DNA of 64,000 nt, from the NCBI GenBank assembly GCA_037447655.1, contig JBBHKE010002856.1:193584-257583 (forward strand), read 5' to 3'. The DNA comes from Zygnema cylindricum. Lineage: Eukaryota > Streptophyta > Zygnematophyceae > Zygnematales > Zygnemataceae. A program made the position numbers and the translations under genes. How positions within the stretch are numbered: position 1 is the stretch's first letter; each line of letters opens with the position of its first letter. This document shows positions 46,601-58,600 of this stretch, in pieces. The notes beneath the pieces are model-generated. The model saw nothing but the letters and a program-made list of their open reading frames with translations. It was not told where the DNA came from and made no database searches.

Positions 46601-49600
46601 TAAACTGTGATTCATTACATATGATTATTGCCATTGCGGAGGCGAGAATACATCATTTCCATCAAGTAGAACTTGAAACAACATTCTTGGATGGTGAATT
46701 GGAAAAAGAAGTCTACATGAAGGTATAGAGTGCGTGACGCCTTCAAAAATCCCTCTATAGATTAAAGCAGGCGCCACAAACGTGGTGCCTTCGTTTTTAT
46801 AAAGTGCCCACGAAGTTAAGTTTTGTACGAAAGGCTCTAGACTTTGGCGTCTATATGAAAGACAAAGGTGTGAACTAAATAATATTTTTGGTGCACATTG
46901 ATGACTTCATAATGACCTCTAAGGCTTTAACAGCTTAGGTAAGATATGCAAATTGAAGGATTATATGCGATTTCATTTTAAGGTAACCGCCCTTGAAGCA
47001 CTTTGTTACATTTTTGGGATTGAAACGATTCGTCAAAAGAACGGTGATACCAATCTAAGTTAAGCGCAATACTGTTGCGTAGTCTTATCCAGGTTCTCTA
47101 TGGTTAACAATAAATTAGTGTCGTCGCCTTTGAATTCAGAAGCTACCTATTTGGAAATTTGAAGTCGAACCGATTGTTGGAGTCCCATATCAAAAAGCGA
47201 TTCAGATTATTTTATACGAAAGTGTTAATACGCGGCCCGATGTGTTGACGGTTGTCTTTGCGGTGAGTAGATACTGTCGGTCGCTTGAAAAGGCACATGG
47301 CTTTTCTTTTTTGCCATGCTTGTAGTTTTTCAGTTTTGGCCATGCCTCCTCTTTTGTACCCTTGGACTCTGATGGTTTCCCATCGCGCTTTTTAATTCAA
47401 TCTGGATTATATTGAAGCGGATATTCCTCTATTTGGTAAATACGACCAATATCAACCTTGTTTACAATTATAGATTGGAATCTTTAAACTCACCTGATAT
47501 TGCTATTTGAATTGGGGCGGGGAATTTGATACAAGAAAATCAACGTCTAGATATACTTTTGTCTTTGGTAGGGCGGGAATTTCGTAGAGCTCGTTTTCCT
47601 AACCAATCATCGCTCTCAGTTCAATCAAAGCGGAATACATGGCATGGTTGTCATGCATCCAAGGCTTCTTTTTCGATTAAGGAAATTTTTGGTGAGTTAA
47701 ATTTTCCGTTAGTTGTTTTACTATTTTTATGGACAGAATGAGTTTTATGGTTCTTGTGGAAAATCCCGTTTTTCACAAGTGCACGAAACATATTCATGTC
47801 CAGTGGCTTTGCATACAAGATCTGGTGACTTCGAAAGAAATCGAGTTTTGTTATGTGACCATTTTGAAAGAGGCTGCCAATATGCTGATAAAGGCAGCTG
47901 TACACGATTTACTTTTGGAAAGGCGACCTAAATTCGGGTCGTTATGAGTCTTCAACGATTCTCACGTTGAGAGAGGAATTGTTGGGTTTACCGTTGAGAA
48001 TAAGGCGTTCGCTTATTTAGCCGATATTTCGATTCGAGGAGTACGATTCGGTTTTGAGTATGTATATGTTGACGTCGCAGTATCTTTTGTTTGATAATTG
48101 TTGTTTCCGCTTTACTGCCGATTCATATCGGTTTGCTTGGAAACTATGGTATCTTAAGAAGGTAGCTTAGCAAGCCAAGCTATGGTCGACCCACTTATTT
48201 GTGCATCTGGTCATCTTTTGTAGCAGGTTTAGTTTTGTGTCGCTTTTGTTTTGTTTTGCACAATACAGTTTTTTCTCGGGCTTTATGGGATAAATGGAGT
48301 CAGTGAGGGAAATAAATCTCCTTTTTCGAAAAGCTTTGGCTATATATAGGACTTTGTTTTGTCCTTTGAAATTCTTGTACTTCCCCTGTTGTGAACCGTC
48401 TTTTTATCTATCCTATCATAAAATAACTCAAAAAACACCCGAGAGCACATATAAGTTATTCCTATAATAGTCATGCTACAAAGGCACATCCATGGCATAT
48501 GTTTTTCTCCACAATTCACTAATATTTCCAAAAAAAAATCCAATCATTTTCTTTAACACATTCGGATGAAAATTTGAAGTGTGAATCTACCTACAAATTA
48601 ATAAACTCTAACACAAAAATAATACATGTTGCTAATGCCTGAAACAAACTAAAGTACAAAAGGACACCCACTAAGTACGAACAGGAAATGACATGCGGAC
48701 CGAATTATTGATTAACCGTACGACATAAACGAAACGAAATGTACAAACTGAAAGCCAAACGTGCTTCGCAGTTCTCGACTGATGAAACAACGCTAATAAT
48801 GAACAGATTCAACAGGTTGCAATTCCGTACATTAACTTTTGTAGGTTTTCTGTTGTAGTGATTTTTTGACAATATAAGTGTATTATTTTGCAAAATTAAA
48901 TATTAAGTTTTAATGACGAATTCCAATGCAACTTCGTTTCATAAATTCCGAGCACCATATTGTATATAGATTTTACCAAATAGGACTAGTGTTTTTGTTT
49001 AGTTGTTTATATTATATTGTTAGTTTATAACTTGTACGGGCTTTTTATGGGGACGGGGTGGGGAGAGAGAATTTTACAGAGTGTTAGCCGCTAACAAGCT
49101 GAGTGGGACTGTTCCGAACTGCATCGGGAAGATGACCAGTCTTGAACAAATGTAAGTTTTTTTCTGGTTTTTTCTTTTATCATTTAATATTATTATGTTG
49201 TCGGTTTGTTGTTGTTGTTGTTTTTGCCTTTGTCGCTATTCTTATTGTTATTATTTGGTATAAATAATCATTATTTTTAATGTTGTCTGTATAGATATTT
49301 CTTTGTAACTTTTTTTGTCATTTTAACACTAATAGCCTTATTGGAACTTTATCAAAGATAATTAACAAATGAACATCTCTTTATCTTTTAATTCCCAAAC
49401 GCTAATTTGGTGTTTTGTTCTCTTTTTCCTATAAAGTTTTTCTATCTCAATTGTCACAAGTATCCTTAACAAAGGTAAAATTTCAACGGCAAAACCCTCC
49501 ATTTTAGCTTCCTCGTTTGTTTCCCCATTTTACACGATCTTTGCTCCTTTTGACGGTCTCTTTTTGGCATTTTCTATTATGTGTTTTATTCTTGTTTCTA

Positions 49601-52600
49601 CCTCTCATGGTCTCTCCCGCCATAAGCCAGTTAAAACTCGGCGGGATCTAACAGTTCTTAAATAGCCCTGGTTATCTACCCCACCTAAAATCCATATTTC
49701 TTATCCAAATTATGCATATAAGAGTTTGTTGAAAATATAATTAAATTTCTATTTTTAATTGGAGGAAGAAAAAAAAAAGGTTTGAAACGCAAATGGGAAA
49801 AGAATACGAAAAAAATAAAAAATGTGATGAAAAAGTACAAATGGGCAATAATTTATATTAAATCAGAAACTTATATTTTTTCCTGTAATTTCTGTACACA
49901 TACTTAGTGGAACTTGTAAAAGTGCTACATTTGCACTTCACCAGATCTGGACCTGAAACCTCATGATACACTTCTTTTTGTGCAAAAGGACGTTGGATGT
50001 GATCCACGTCAGCCTTCACTTTGCACACGTCATTCTGCACGTATTACTAATGGTCAATTAGTGAGCGTAAAACGTCACTCGGTACTTGTTGTGACTCGGT
50101 TTGACATATCTTTAAATCGCTCAATGCTCCCAGTAGCTTTTTCTCTGAATGACCGTTCTCAACCAACAAAGTTAATGTTTTGTTTGACTATCCAAGAAGG
50201 TTTAAAAGAAAAATTGCAAGAGTCAATTTTGTTAAAACCAGAATACAATTAGCATAGTGTAATACATTCAATGCTGTAGAGGAAAAACGGAGGCATTAGC
50301 AAAGATAAAGTTTTGTAAGTGACATAAGTAGACGTTGACAAGCTTGTAATGTTCTCTTTCTTGTTGCATTGCTTTAAGCTCATTTCGTTTTTCCTTTGCT
50401 TCTATTTCTATTCCTGGTTACCTTCGTGACTTGTGATTTCTATGAGCAGTGGTTATGAGTTTAGGGTTCAGGTATGGTTGAGTTTTGTGTTGAAGAAATC
50501 TAATTAATAGGAGTGATCTAGAGTCTTAGTACTATTGTAAACTACATACACAGTTTCATTACAATCAAAAATTGCTCCTGGCTTGGGTTTTGTAAACTAT
50601 TGACATTATACTGTACTTAAAATCAGCTTTTTTTGTCAAAGCCTTTTAAGTTGCGATATTCACTATTACACAGAAAAATAATTAGCCAAAATAAGCTTCG
50701 AAAAAATGCATTTTGCTCATTTTTTATTGATTTATGCTCCTCTAGAGTTGACGATCTCTCGTGAGCCATACATTGGTGAGTAGATATTTAAGTAAAAATA
50801 TTATTTTCCCATTGTTTCCGTTTCTCCAAAACTACTTGATTAAAAATGTTGTGAGAAATTCAATTTTTTGTTTGTTTTTAACAATATCCTGATTTTTCAA
50901 AAATATAGAATGGAAAGATATCGAAGTAAAATATACGATGATAAATAAAACACCTATATTTACACTTGGAAAAAAGTAAAATTTCAATCGGATGAAGATT
51001 CATGGGTGAAACATGTGTTCAAAAAATGGTCAAAATGGTGCCATAACCAGGCTATCTAGTGTTAACCACACTTTTTTTTTAAATTTTTAATTCATTTTTA
51101 TGCTACCCGCAGTTGTTGATTACATCACCTCTTTTGTCTTTTTGTTGTCCGTTTGTTTTCTTCAGTTCCACGATTCGTACTAAATACCTTAAAAACCCTT
51201 AAAGCTGTAAAAAAATTGAGAAATAAAACAGGAAACCACGGAGAAAAACCCTAAAAGAATATTTTCCTATAATTCGTGATTATTAAGAGTTTATTTGAGA
51301 GAGCTTGTAAATGTCAAGATTGACTTTTTTTCCCTTTGAATTCGTAAAAAATCATTGAAAACCACAAAAAATTCTAAACCTTTAGAGTTTTAGGTGTTTT
51401 TTGGCATATTATTTTCGGTTTTCTGTTTTGAAATTGTAAAATGTCTAAAAAAATGAAAACAAAACCGAAACATCCCATAATCTGGTAGACCTAAGATTTT
51501 TTAGGGTGTGACAAATGTCACAGATGGTTGTCGGATAACCAGTTCACGGGAAGTATTCCGCCGTCCATCAACGAAATTGTGGGTCTTATAAAATTGTAAG
51601 TTTTTTTTTATGACTTTTTTAGGCACTTTTTTTTTTTGGAATTTTCTCTTCTCACATTCTTGATGGTTTTATTTTTGCAAATTTCTTGGATTTTAAGTTT
51701 TCTTTTCTAAGGCTGCTGGGCGTGTTTTAAACATTTCTTATAGGGTTATGTGCTAGGATTCAACATTTATTTAAAGGCTTTTCTAGGAACCTTTTAGGGT
51801 TTTCAAGGATTTTAAAGATACCGGGGTTTTTTTAAGATTTTTATGTGAGATATTTTTACCACAATTAATGCTGAAAGTTTTCAAATGGTATTTTCTGAAG
51901 ATTAATATCCAGTGTTGACATTTGAAATGTAAGAAAAAATTTACACTTCAACAATTTTAAACTAGATCGTGTATGATTATTACGATTACTATTATTTCAA
52001 GAGGATTCGAATCCATGCTTGAAAAAGAAAAATAAAAGAAACGAAGAAGAAAAACCTAAAATGAAAAATTGTGGATGGTGGGCATTTGGGGAATTGGGAG
52101 GGGAGAGAGGACAGGGGTATAAATAACAACCGCTTGTCTGGAAGTATTCCAGAATTCGATCGATTAGTGAACGTCCGAGAAGTGTAAGTAAAATCCAATT
52201 CTATGGATTGTTGTTGCTGTTATTGTTGTAATTTTGATTTTTTTCATGGTCAGTTTATCGTATTTGAGTAAGAATAATAGTCAAATGGAAAATCCCATTT
52301 GCTTACTAACATCATAGCGATTTTCAATTTTTTTCTTTGTGATCGAAATATATATAAAAATTATGTATGCACTATAGTTTTGGAGGGAGATATTGATTGT
52401 ATTCATCAACACCATAGCTAGAAGTAAATTAATTGGATCGGTTCACTAGGCTTACGTCTTGCGCCTTTGAATATCTGTGTCTTTTTCACAAAAAAAAACC
52501 AAATTTGTGTTTATGGCAAAAAAATGATATTTCCCTCGTAACAAGCCGCAAAGTTATAATTTTTCACAGTTACCAATAAAAAATGGACAATCTGCGTGTG

Positions 52601-55600
52601 GACGAACATCTAGCCTACTGAAAAATTTGAATTTGGGTAGGCATAAAGTATAAGGAAAAAGTGACTCAACGCAAAATAATAGAACACATTAGTAAGAAAG
52701 TTGTAAAGCTTTCAATTTCCAAACAATAAAGACGAAAGCGTTTCTAGCTTTTGTTAAGTTCTACGGATTTGTTGTTAGCAGACTTGCAATAATCTGGTCC
52801 AACATCAATGTCCGAAAATATTTAATCCGCATTCTGCGGACGCAAATCTTCATTTCCCGTAGGACCCGTTAGAGAGCCAATGAGAACACATCGTTTCGCC
52901 AACATTATTGTATACAAATTCGCACGTGTGAGGATCAAGATCCTGACCGTCCACGAAACTCAAAGTTGGACGGCCATGAGATGTTGAAGTCATAAGTTAT
53001 TCTCCGATGGCGTGATAGCAAACCATTGACGGCAAGAATCTAATTTTTGCGGCGTTGGAACGCGTGTGGGGAATCAAATATTGTATTTTTCTCGTATTAA
53101 AAACAAATTTAATCAAAAAGGCGCAATTGGGTCGATTTCCAACCGAATTCATCCGATTTTTTATCCGAATGTCATTTTTAGCTATAGTGTCAAGAGAATA
53201 AAGTCATGGAGAGGTTAAAAAATAAAAAAAATAGTTGCGTTTAGTGTGAAGAAAGTGTTCAAAAGTACGACTTTGTGCGCTACCTATTTTTGCCGAGATG
53301 TTCGATTCGAGGCGATTTACAATACCTATGCCATCAACGTTATATTGGCGTTTCGAGTGACCCAATATTTGTTTAGGGCGATATTGAAATCAGGAGTATA
53401 GTACCAACTCGTGACAGACTGTCACATGTGACGATTTCCGACAGGATTTTCTTGGGACACAGAATGCTACCGAGCATTCCGATTGGACACATGTAAAAAA
53501 AACATACACCAAATGTTATTTCCTTATTGGACCAAACTCAACCAATCATTCTAAGCGTTTCAGCACAAATGCATGCGAAGGGGGATAAATGGGCTTGTAA
53601 AGCAAGCATTTAATTAAGGCTCTCACAACGAGCTTTCAGAAGATAACACTTTGTAAAGCTCTTAGCACAGTGAGAAACAAGGGTGTAGACTTCATTGAGA
53701 ACATCACATAATTACAAACAGTGTACAGTTAGATTAGGAAGATAGTGAAAGTCACCTTTAGACAGCTTAGGTTAGAGATTAAATTGTCATTTCAATTGTC
53801 ATTACTTCCTCGGGTTCAAATAGGCTTTCGCCTTGTGGGCGCTTGACTATAAAGTAACTACAAAATTGAGCAACAATGCCGATGCGATTCTACCCTCTCT
53901 TTACCTCTCTCAATTTATATTTCTAAACTTGTGATCTATCTAGTGTCTACACTATGACTACCCGTGCTAAGTCCTATCTGTCTGTGGCTTCGGGGGATTT
54001 CTCCAATCGCTCAGATGGTCGACCAAAGTTTCAGAAAGGGATGTGAGATTCTGCAAAAAATAACTTAGTACACACTTACGGAAATATCCTTCGTTATGTT
54101 ACACTCTGTGACACTAACGTTCGATTGAACGATTGAACAGTAGTAATGTAGTAATAATAATACAGGAAAACGTTGTAACTGACATCTACTTTTGGCACCA
54201 TACAAAAATATTACGTAACGGATTCACTGTTACGTTATTTTGGTCCACAAAAAGACGAAACCTATTTATGAATTTTAATTTTAGGACATGCCTACAAAAA
54301 TAAACATCATTTCCACCATGATGAAATTTAATTAAAATAATTGTCTATCCTGTAAATGTTTGGATGTGTATATTTACGTTGTCATCAAGTAAGGAATAAT
54401 TTTTCTAAAAGCAAAAATTATTCTATAATCTCTACGTGTGACTGAAAACATGCCCTAAATTTTTAGATAATTATATTTTCAAATGTTAAATGTTTCCCAA
54501 AAACTCGAAGCAAACATTTATTCAATATTATCCAAATATTCGAATCCATTCCTGACTTTTTGACACAACGTTTTGTATTTTCTCTAAAAAAAAAATCATA
54601 TTTTATTATGAAATAGAAGGCTGATTCGACTGCTAGTAAATATTTATTCAATATTATCCAAATATTCGAATCCATTCCTGACTTTTTGACACAACGATTT
54701 TTATTTTCTCTCAAAAGAAATAATATTTTATTCTAAAATAGAAGGCTGATTCGACTGCTAGTAAAAAACAGAGATGGAAAATTAAAAAGTTTGAAGTTGT
54801 GAATAGTGAAAGAAAAACCAATCATTTTTTTTTAACATTGATTTACTGATTTTTTTTTCCAGATATGAATGGAAAAATTGTAGCATATATTTTTTCATTT
54901 TTTTTTCTTTGTTTATTTCCCATTTTGTGGTCTCAATCATATATAGTAATTTTCGAAAATCAACTCCTTTTTCACTTATTACATCAAATATCTATGCTTT
55001 GGTTTTTTTTCTTCCAGATATTTATCTCAAAATCAGTTGACTGGAAGCATTACATCGTCCATCGGTCAAATGTATTCCCTTGAAACTTTGTAAGTCTAAA
55101 TTCCAAATCCTAAAAACCTAAAAACTAAAAGGGCCAGAATTCTAAAACCATAAAACCCTAGTACTCTCTAAAATCTTAAGACCCTGGAAGCCCTAAACCC
55201 CAAACCTTAAAAGAAGAGATTTCATAGAAAAAATAAACGATTCCACCGTTTTATACTGAGAAAGAATGGAAAATCTATTTTGGACGATTGGATTTTTCCT
55301 TTTTTGCCAAATACGAGTCATGAACATTTAACTCTGAAAAATAATGAGTTCGATGACTCTGACGAAACCTAAAAGCTGCCAAAATCGGCTATTAACGAAT
55401 TTTTGCTTACGAATACATGAGGGTGTTGTCTAGTTCTTAAAAAGTGGAGCTCCAATATCATGGAAATAGATTAGGAAGAGGGAGAGGAGATGACGGGAGA
55501 GATAAAGAAAAATAATGGAGGGAGACAACCGAAGATGGGGGGAGGGAGGGAGAAAGAGGAAAAATTCACGAAGGTAGGAGCGACAACGGAGAGAGAAGAG

Positions 55601-58600
55601 TGAAGATGGAGGGAGGGAGGGAGGGAAGACGAGGAGTTGGCAGAAGGTGTGAAGGAGCGACGGAGGGAAACGGGAGAGGAGATGAACGATGATAGAAAGA
55701 GAGATGTTGGAGGAGACAGAGAGTTGAAAGGAGGGAGTTGTTGGAGTGAGGGAATTGGATTTGTCGGAGGGAGGGAGAAACATGATGGTCGGAAGGAGGA
55801 AGGGAAAGAGGGAGGGAAAGAGGGAGGGAAAAAGGGACGGTAAAAGGGAGGGAGGGAGGAAGAGGGAAGTGAGATTTGCACATTTTTGTCTTAATAAGAA
55901 ATAGTTCTTAAATTCTATTACGATAAATCTGGTAATCATGCATCATCTTTAACAGGCTATCTTAAGTTGTTTATAAATTTAAACAATTACATCGATAGAA
56001 ATTTAGTAAAACACAGGCGTGCGTAAAAACGTAATAATATGACATATAATATAACTATAAGAACATAACTAAAAAGACAATACAAAATAAAACTATCATA
56101 ACATCCATTTTATTATGGAAATGGATTTCGGTGGGGGATTCGCAGATGGCTATATGATAATTTTTTGACTGGAAGTATCCCGTCATCTATTGGTCAACTG
56201 CCAAATTTTAAAAGCTTGTAAGTTTTTTTTTTCCTGTTAGAGATTTTATATTTTTGGTTCTAACTTTAAAAGAATAAATATCAATTGAGATTTAATTTTA
56301 GATCTAGAATTTGATCTCGGTTTGATTTTGATTTTGATTTTGATTTTCATTGTTTTATTCTTGTTTATATTCTTATTTTCATTTCCACGTTCATTTGATT
56401 TTGATTTTGGTTTCAGTTTTTTTGTTTTGTTTTGATTTTATTTCAGTTTCAATTTTTTTTCGATTGTCATTTTTAAATTTGATTTCGACTTTGAATTTGT
56501 TTTTTTTTATTTTTTATTTTGACGTACAAGTTCAGGTATTAGTTTTGGATTGGGATTGGTTTTGGTTTTAGCTTTCGTTTCGACTTTTATTTTGTATTTA
56601 TTATCATATCATATTCAATTTTATCCTCATCTCAATTTTCTTCTTCCTTTCAGATTTCATCTTTCATTCATAAACGGATTTTGGTTTTGATCTAATTTTA
56701 GGGTTTTTAGGGTTTTTTAGATAGCAAACCTTATTGTTTTTGTTTCTTCCGATTTTGATGTTAATATTAGTTTTTTGTTTTGATTTGCAATTTTGATTTC
56801 CGTTTGATTTGTGTTTCGGATATATATATATATACATATATATAGACATACATGTATACTAGGTTATCATTTTGTTTATGTAGGTTCGTGTGTTCTATTA
56901 CAACATTGTATGGTTTAGCATTTGGAAAAACCTCCAAAGATTGACAAACTATTGAAAAATTGCTAAATCCTATGATTTGGAAGGTAGGAGAGAACGCTCA
57001 TAATTAAAATGAAAACGTACTTTATTTACATATTTGCAACTGCAATTTCGAATGAACCATTTAAAAAAAAAAAATTGCAAAATCTGATAAATAAACATGT
57101 TCTATTGGTGATTCTAGTATAAAAAGCAAAATAGAGTAAGAGGATTGAATAGCTTTAGAAAAGTGAAAAACTATTGGAAATCTGAAAATACATGACAAAT
57201 CTTTGTATTATAACATATAATTTTATAAAATTGTACTTCATAAAACCCCGAAGAATTTGACGCACATAACAATTGAAAAAAAATAAAAATAGAGTAAAGA
57301 CTTTGACTGTTGATATTTATTTTGTGATCGTCAAAATCCACCTTTACTAATTTAAAAGGGGTTTGTATGGGGGGGAGGGAGCTGGTTTGGTGAATTCAAT
57401 AGATCTCTATTTCATAACTCATTAAGCGGAAAAATTCCAGCTTCCTTCGGTGATTTGGAGAACCTTCAACTCTGGTACAAATACATCTTTTGTTTTTTAG
57501 TTTTATGATGCAAAAACTAAATTTTTTCCTATACGATAACAATCATGTCCTGGAGTTTCGTTAATGTAAAAGGTAAAAAATGGTGTGTTAAAAAGTAACA
57601 TTTGTCTTTTTTTTTGTTTTCCTATTTTTTCCTTCATGATGTTACTTATTTTTGTATACTATTTCCTTTACACTGTAATAGCCCCTAGGGCTGTCGGGGG
57701 ATCGCACACCAGTTTGGGCGCATAAATATCCCTATATCCGCCCACCTATAAACCATTATCCCTAATTTAAACATTTTGTATTTTATGTCTTGGGAAAGCT
57801 CTTCTATGTACTAGTGTTGCAAGTGTCGCAAGAATAATTGGTTTTGTCGATATTCACTAAGTACTATCTGTAGGGGTCTATAAAATCGACATATCGATGC
57901 AATGTAACAACAACCGGTAATCGTGATATAACAACATGGATATTGGGATATCGACCATATCAACGTACAAATGGTACAATTATTATTTTCCGTATATGAA
58001 CAACATCCTATAAATTTTGGATCTAAAAACTTTGTGCATTCCATGCATCTAAAATATTGTAACTCAAAAAAAACGGCAGGTGACAATCGTTGATTATTGC
58101 TATATCAATGTCTACCTATTTAGCCACTAAATAACGTTTTTCCGACTTCTTGGTATTATGATAAATACCAAAATCTTAACACATCGACTTCGATTTTGAT
58201 CAGGACGCAAAAATACTATTTACCATGATAAATAGGTTGAACAAAAGGCTACTATTTAAACAAGAATTTAAAAATGATACAAAGGCCAAAACAAATGCAC
58301 TAAATGATTTTTATAAATTATAAATTACTTCTAAAAACAATAATCGGTACAGCTACGCAATTTTTTCCTTTATATTACAGGAAAATTTTAAATAAAATGT
58401 ATGTAGTATGATTTCTAAGTTTTTTATTAGTTTTGCATGACGAATATTGCAATTTCTTAGGCACGTGGATGATGGTTAAATATGCGGTAGAGTATGGTAA
58501 TACCATGCTCGAAGCCGCCCGAAATAAATGGGTACGGACCAGCCAGGCTCTACATCGAGTTTGTGGCACAATAGTTAGTGCGCTGACGCCTTAAGTCAAA

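Larger units (their letters stand above)
43475..48418 (+). mobile_element. Ty1/copia LTR retrotransposon (complete outline, decayed) in gene B intron 4
   Basis: It has paired LTRs, a weak primer-binding site (TTGGTACTGAG at 43915), Gag then pol, and a purine-rich tract (GAGAGAGG) before the 3' LTR. TATAA (43470-43474) and TAAAA (48419-48423) flank it, a 4/5 match to a 5-bp duplication. It has many stops and frameshifts, so it is old. A homologous copy with the same left flank is in gene A intron 4. It lies in sense with the host gene. Confidence 0.88.

Noticed and set aside
56350-56571. 73-codon hydrophobic ORF as a membrane protein
   Set aside because: It reads a TTTGAT-rich simple-sequence stretch inside an intron; the F/L/V content comes from base composition.
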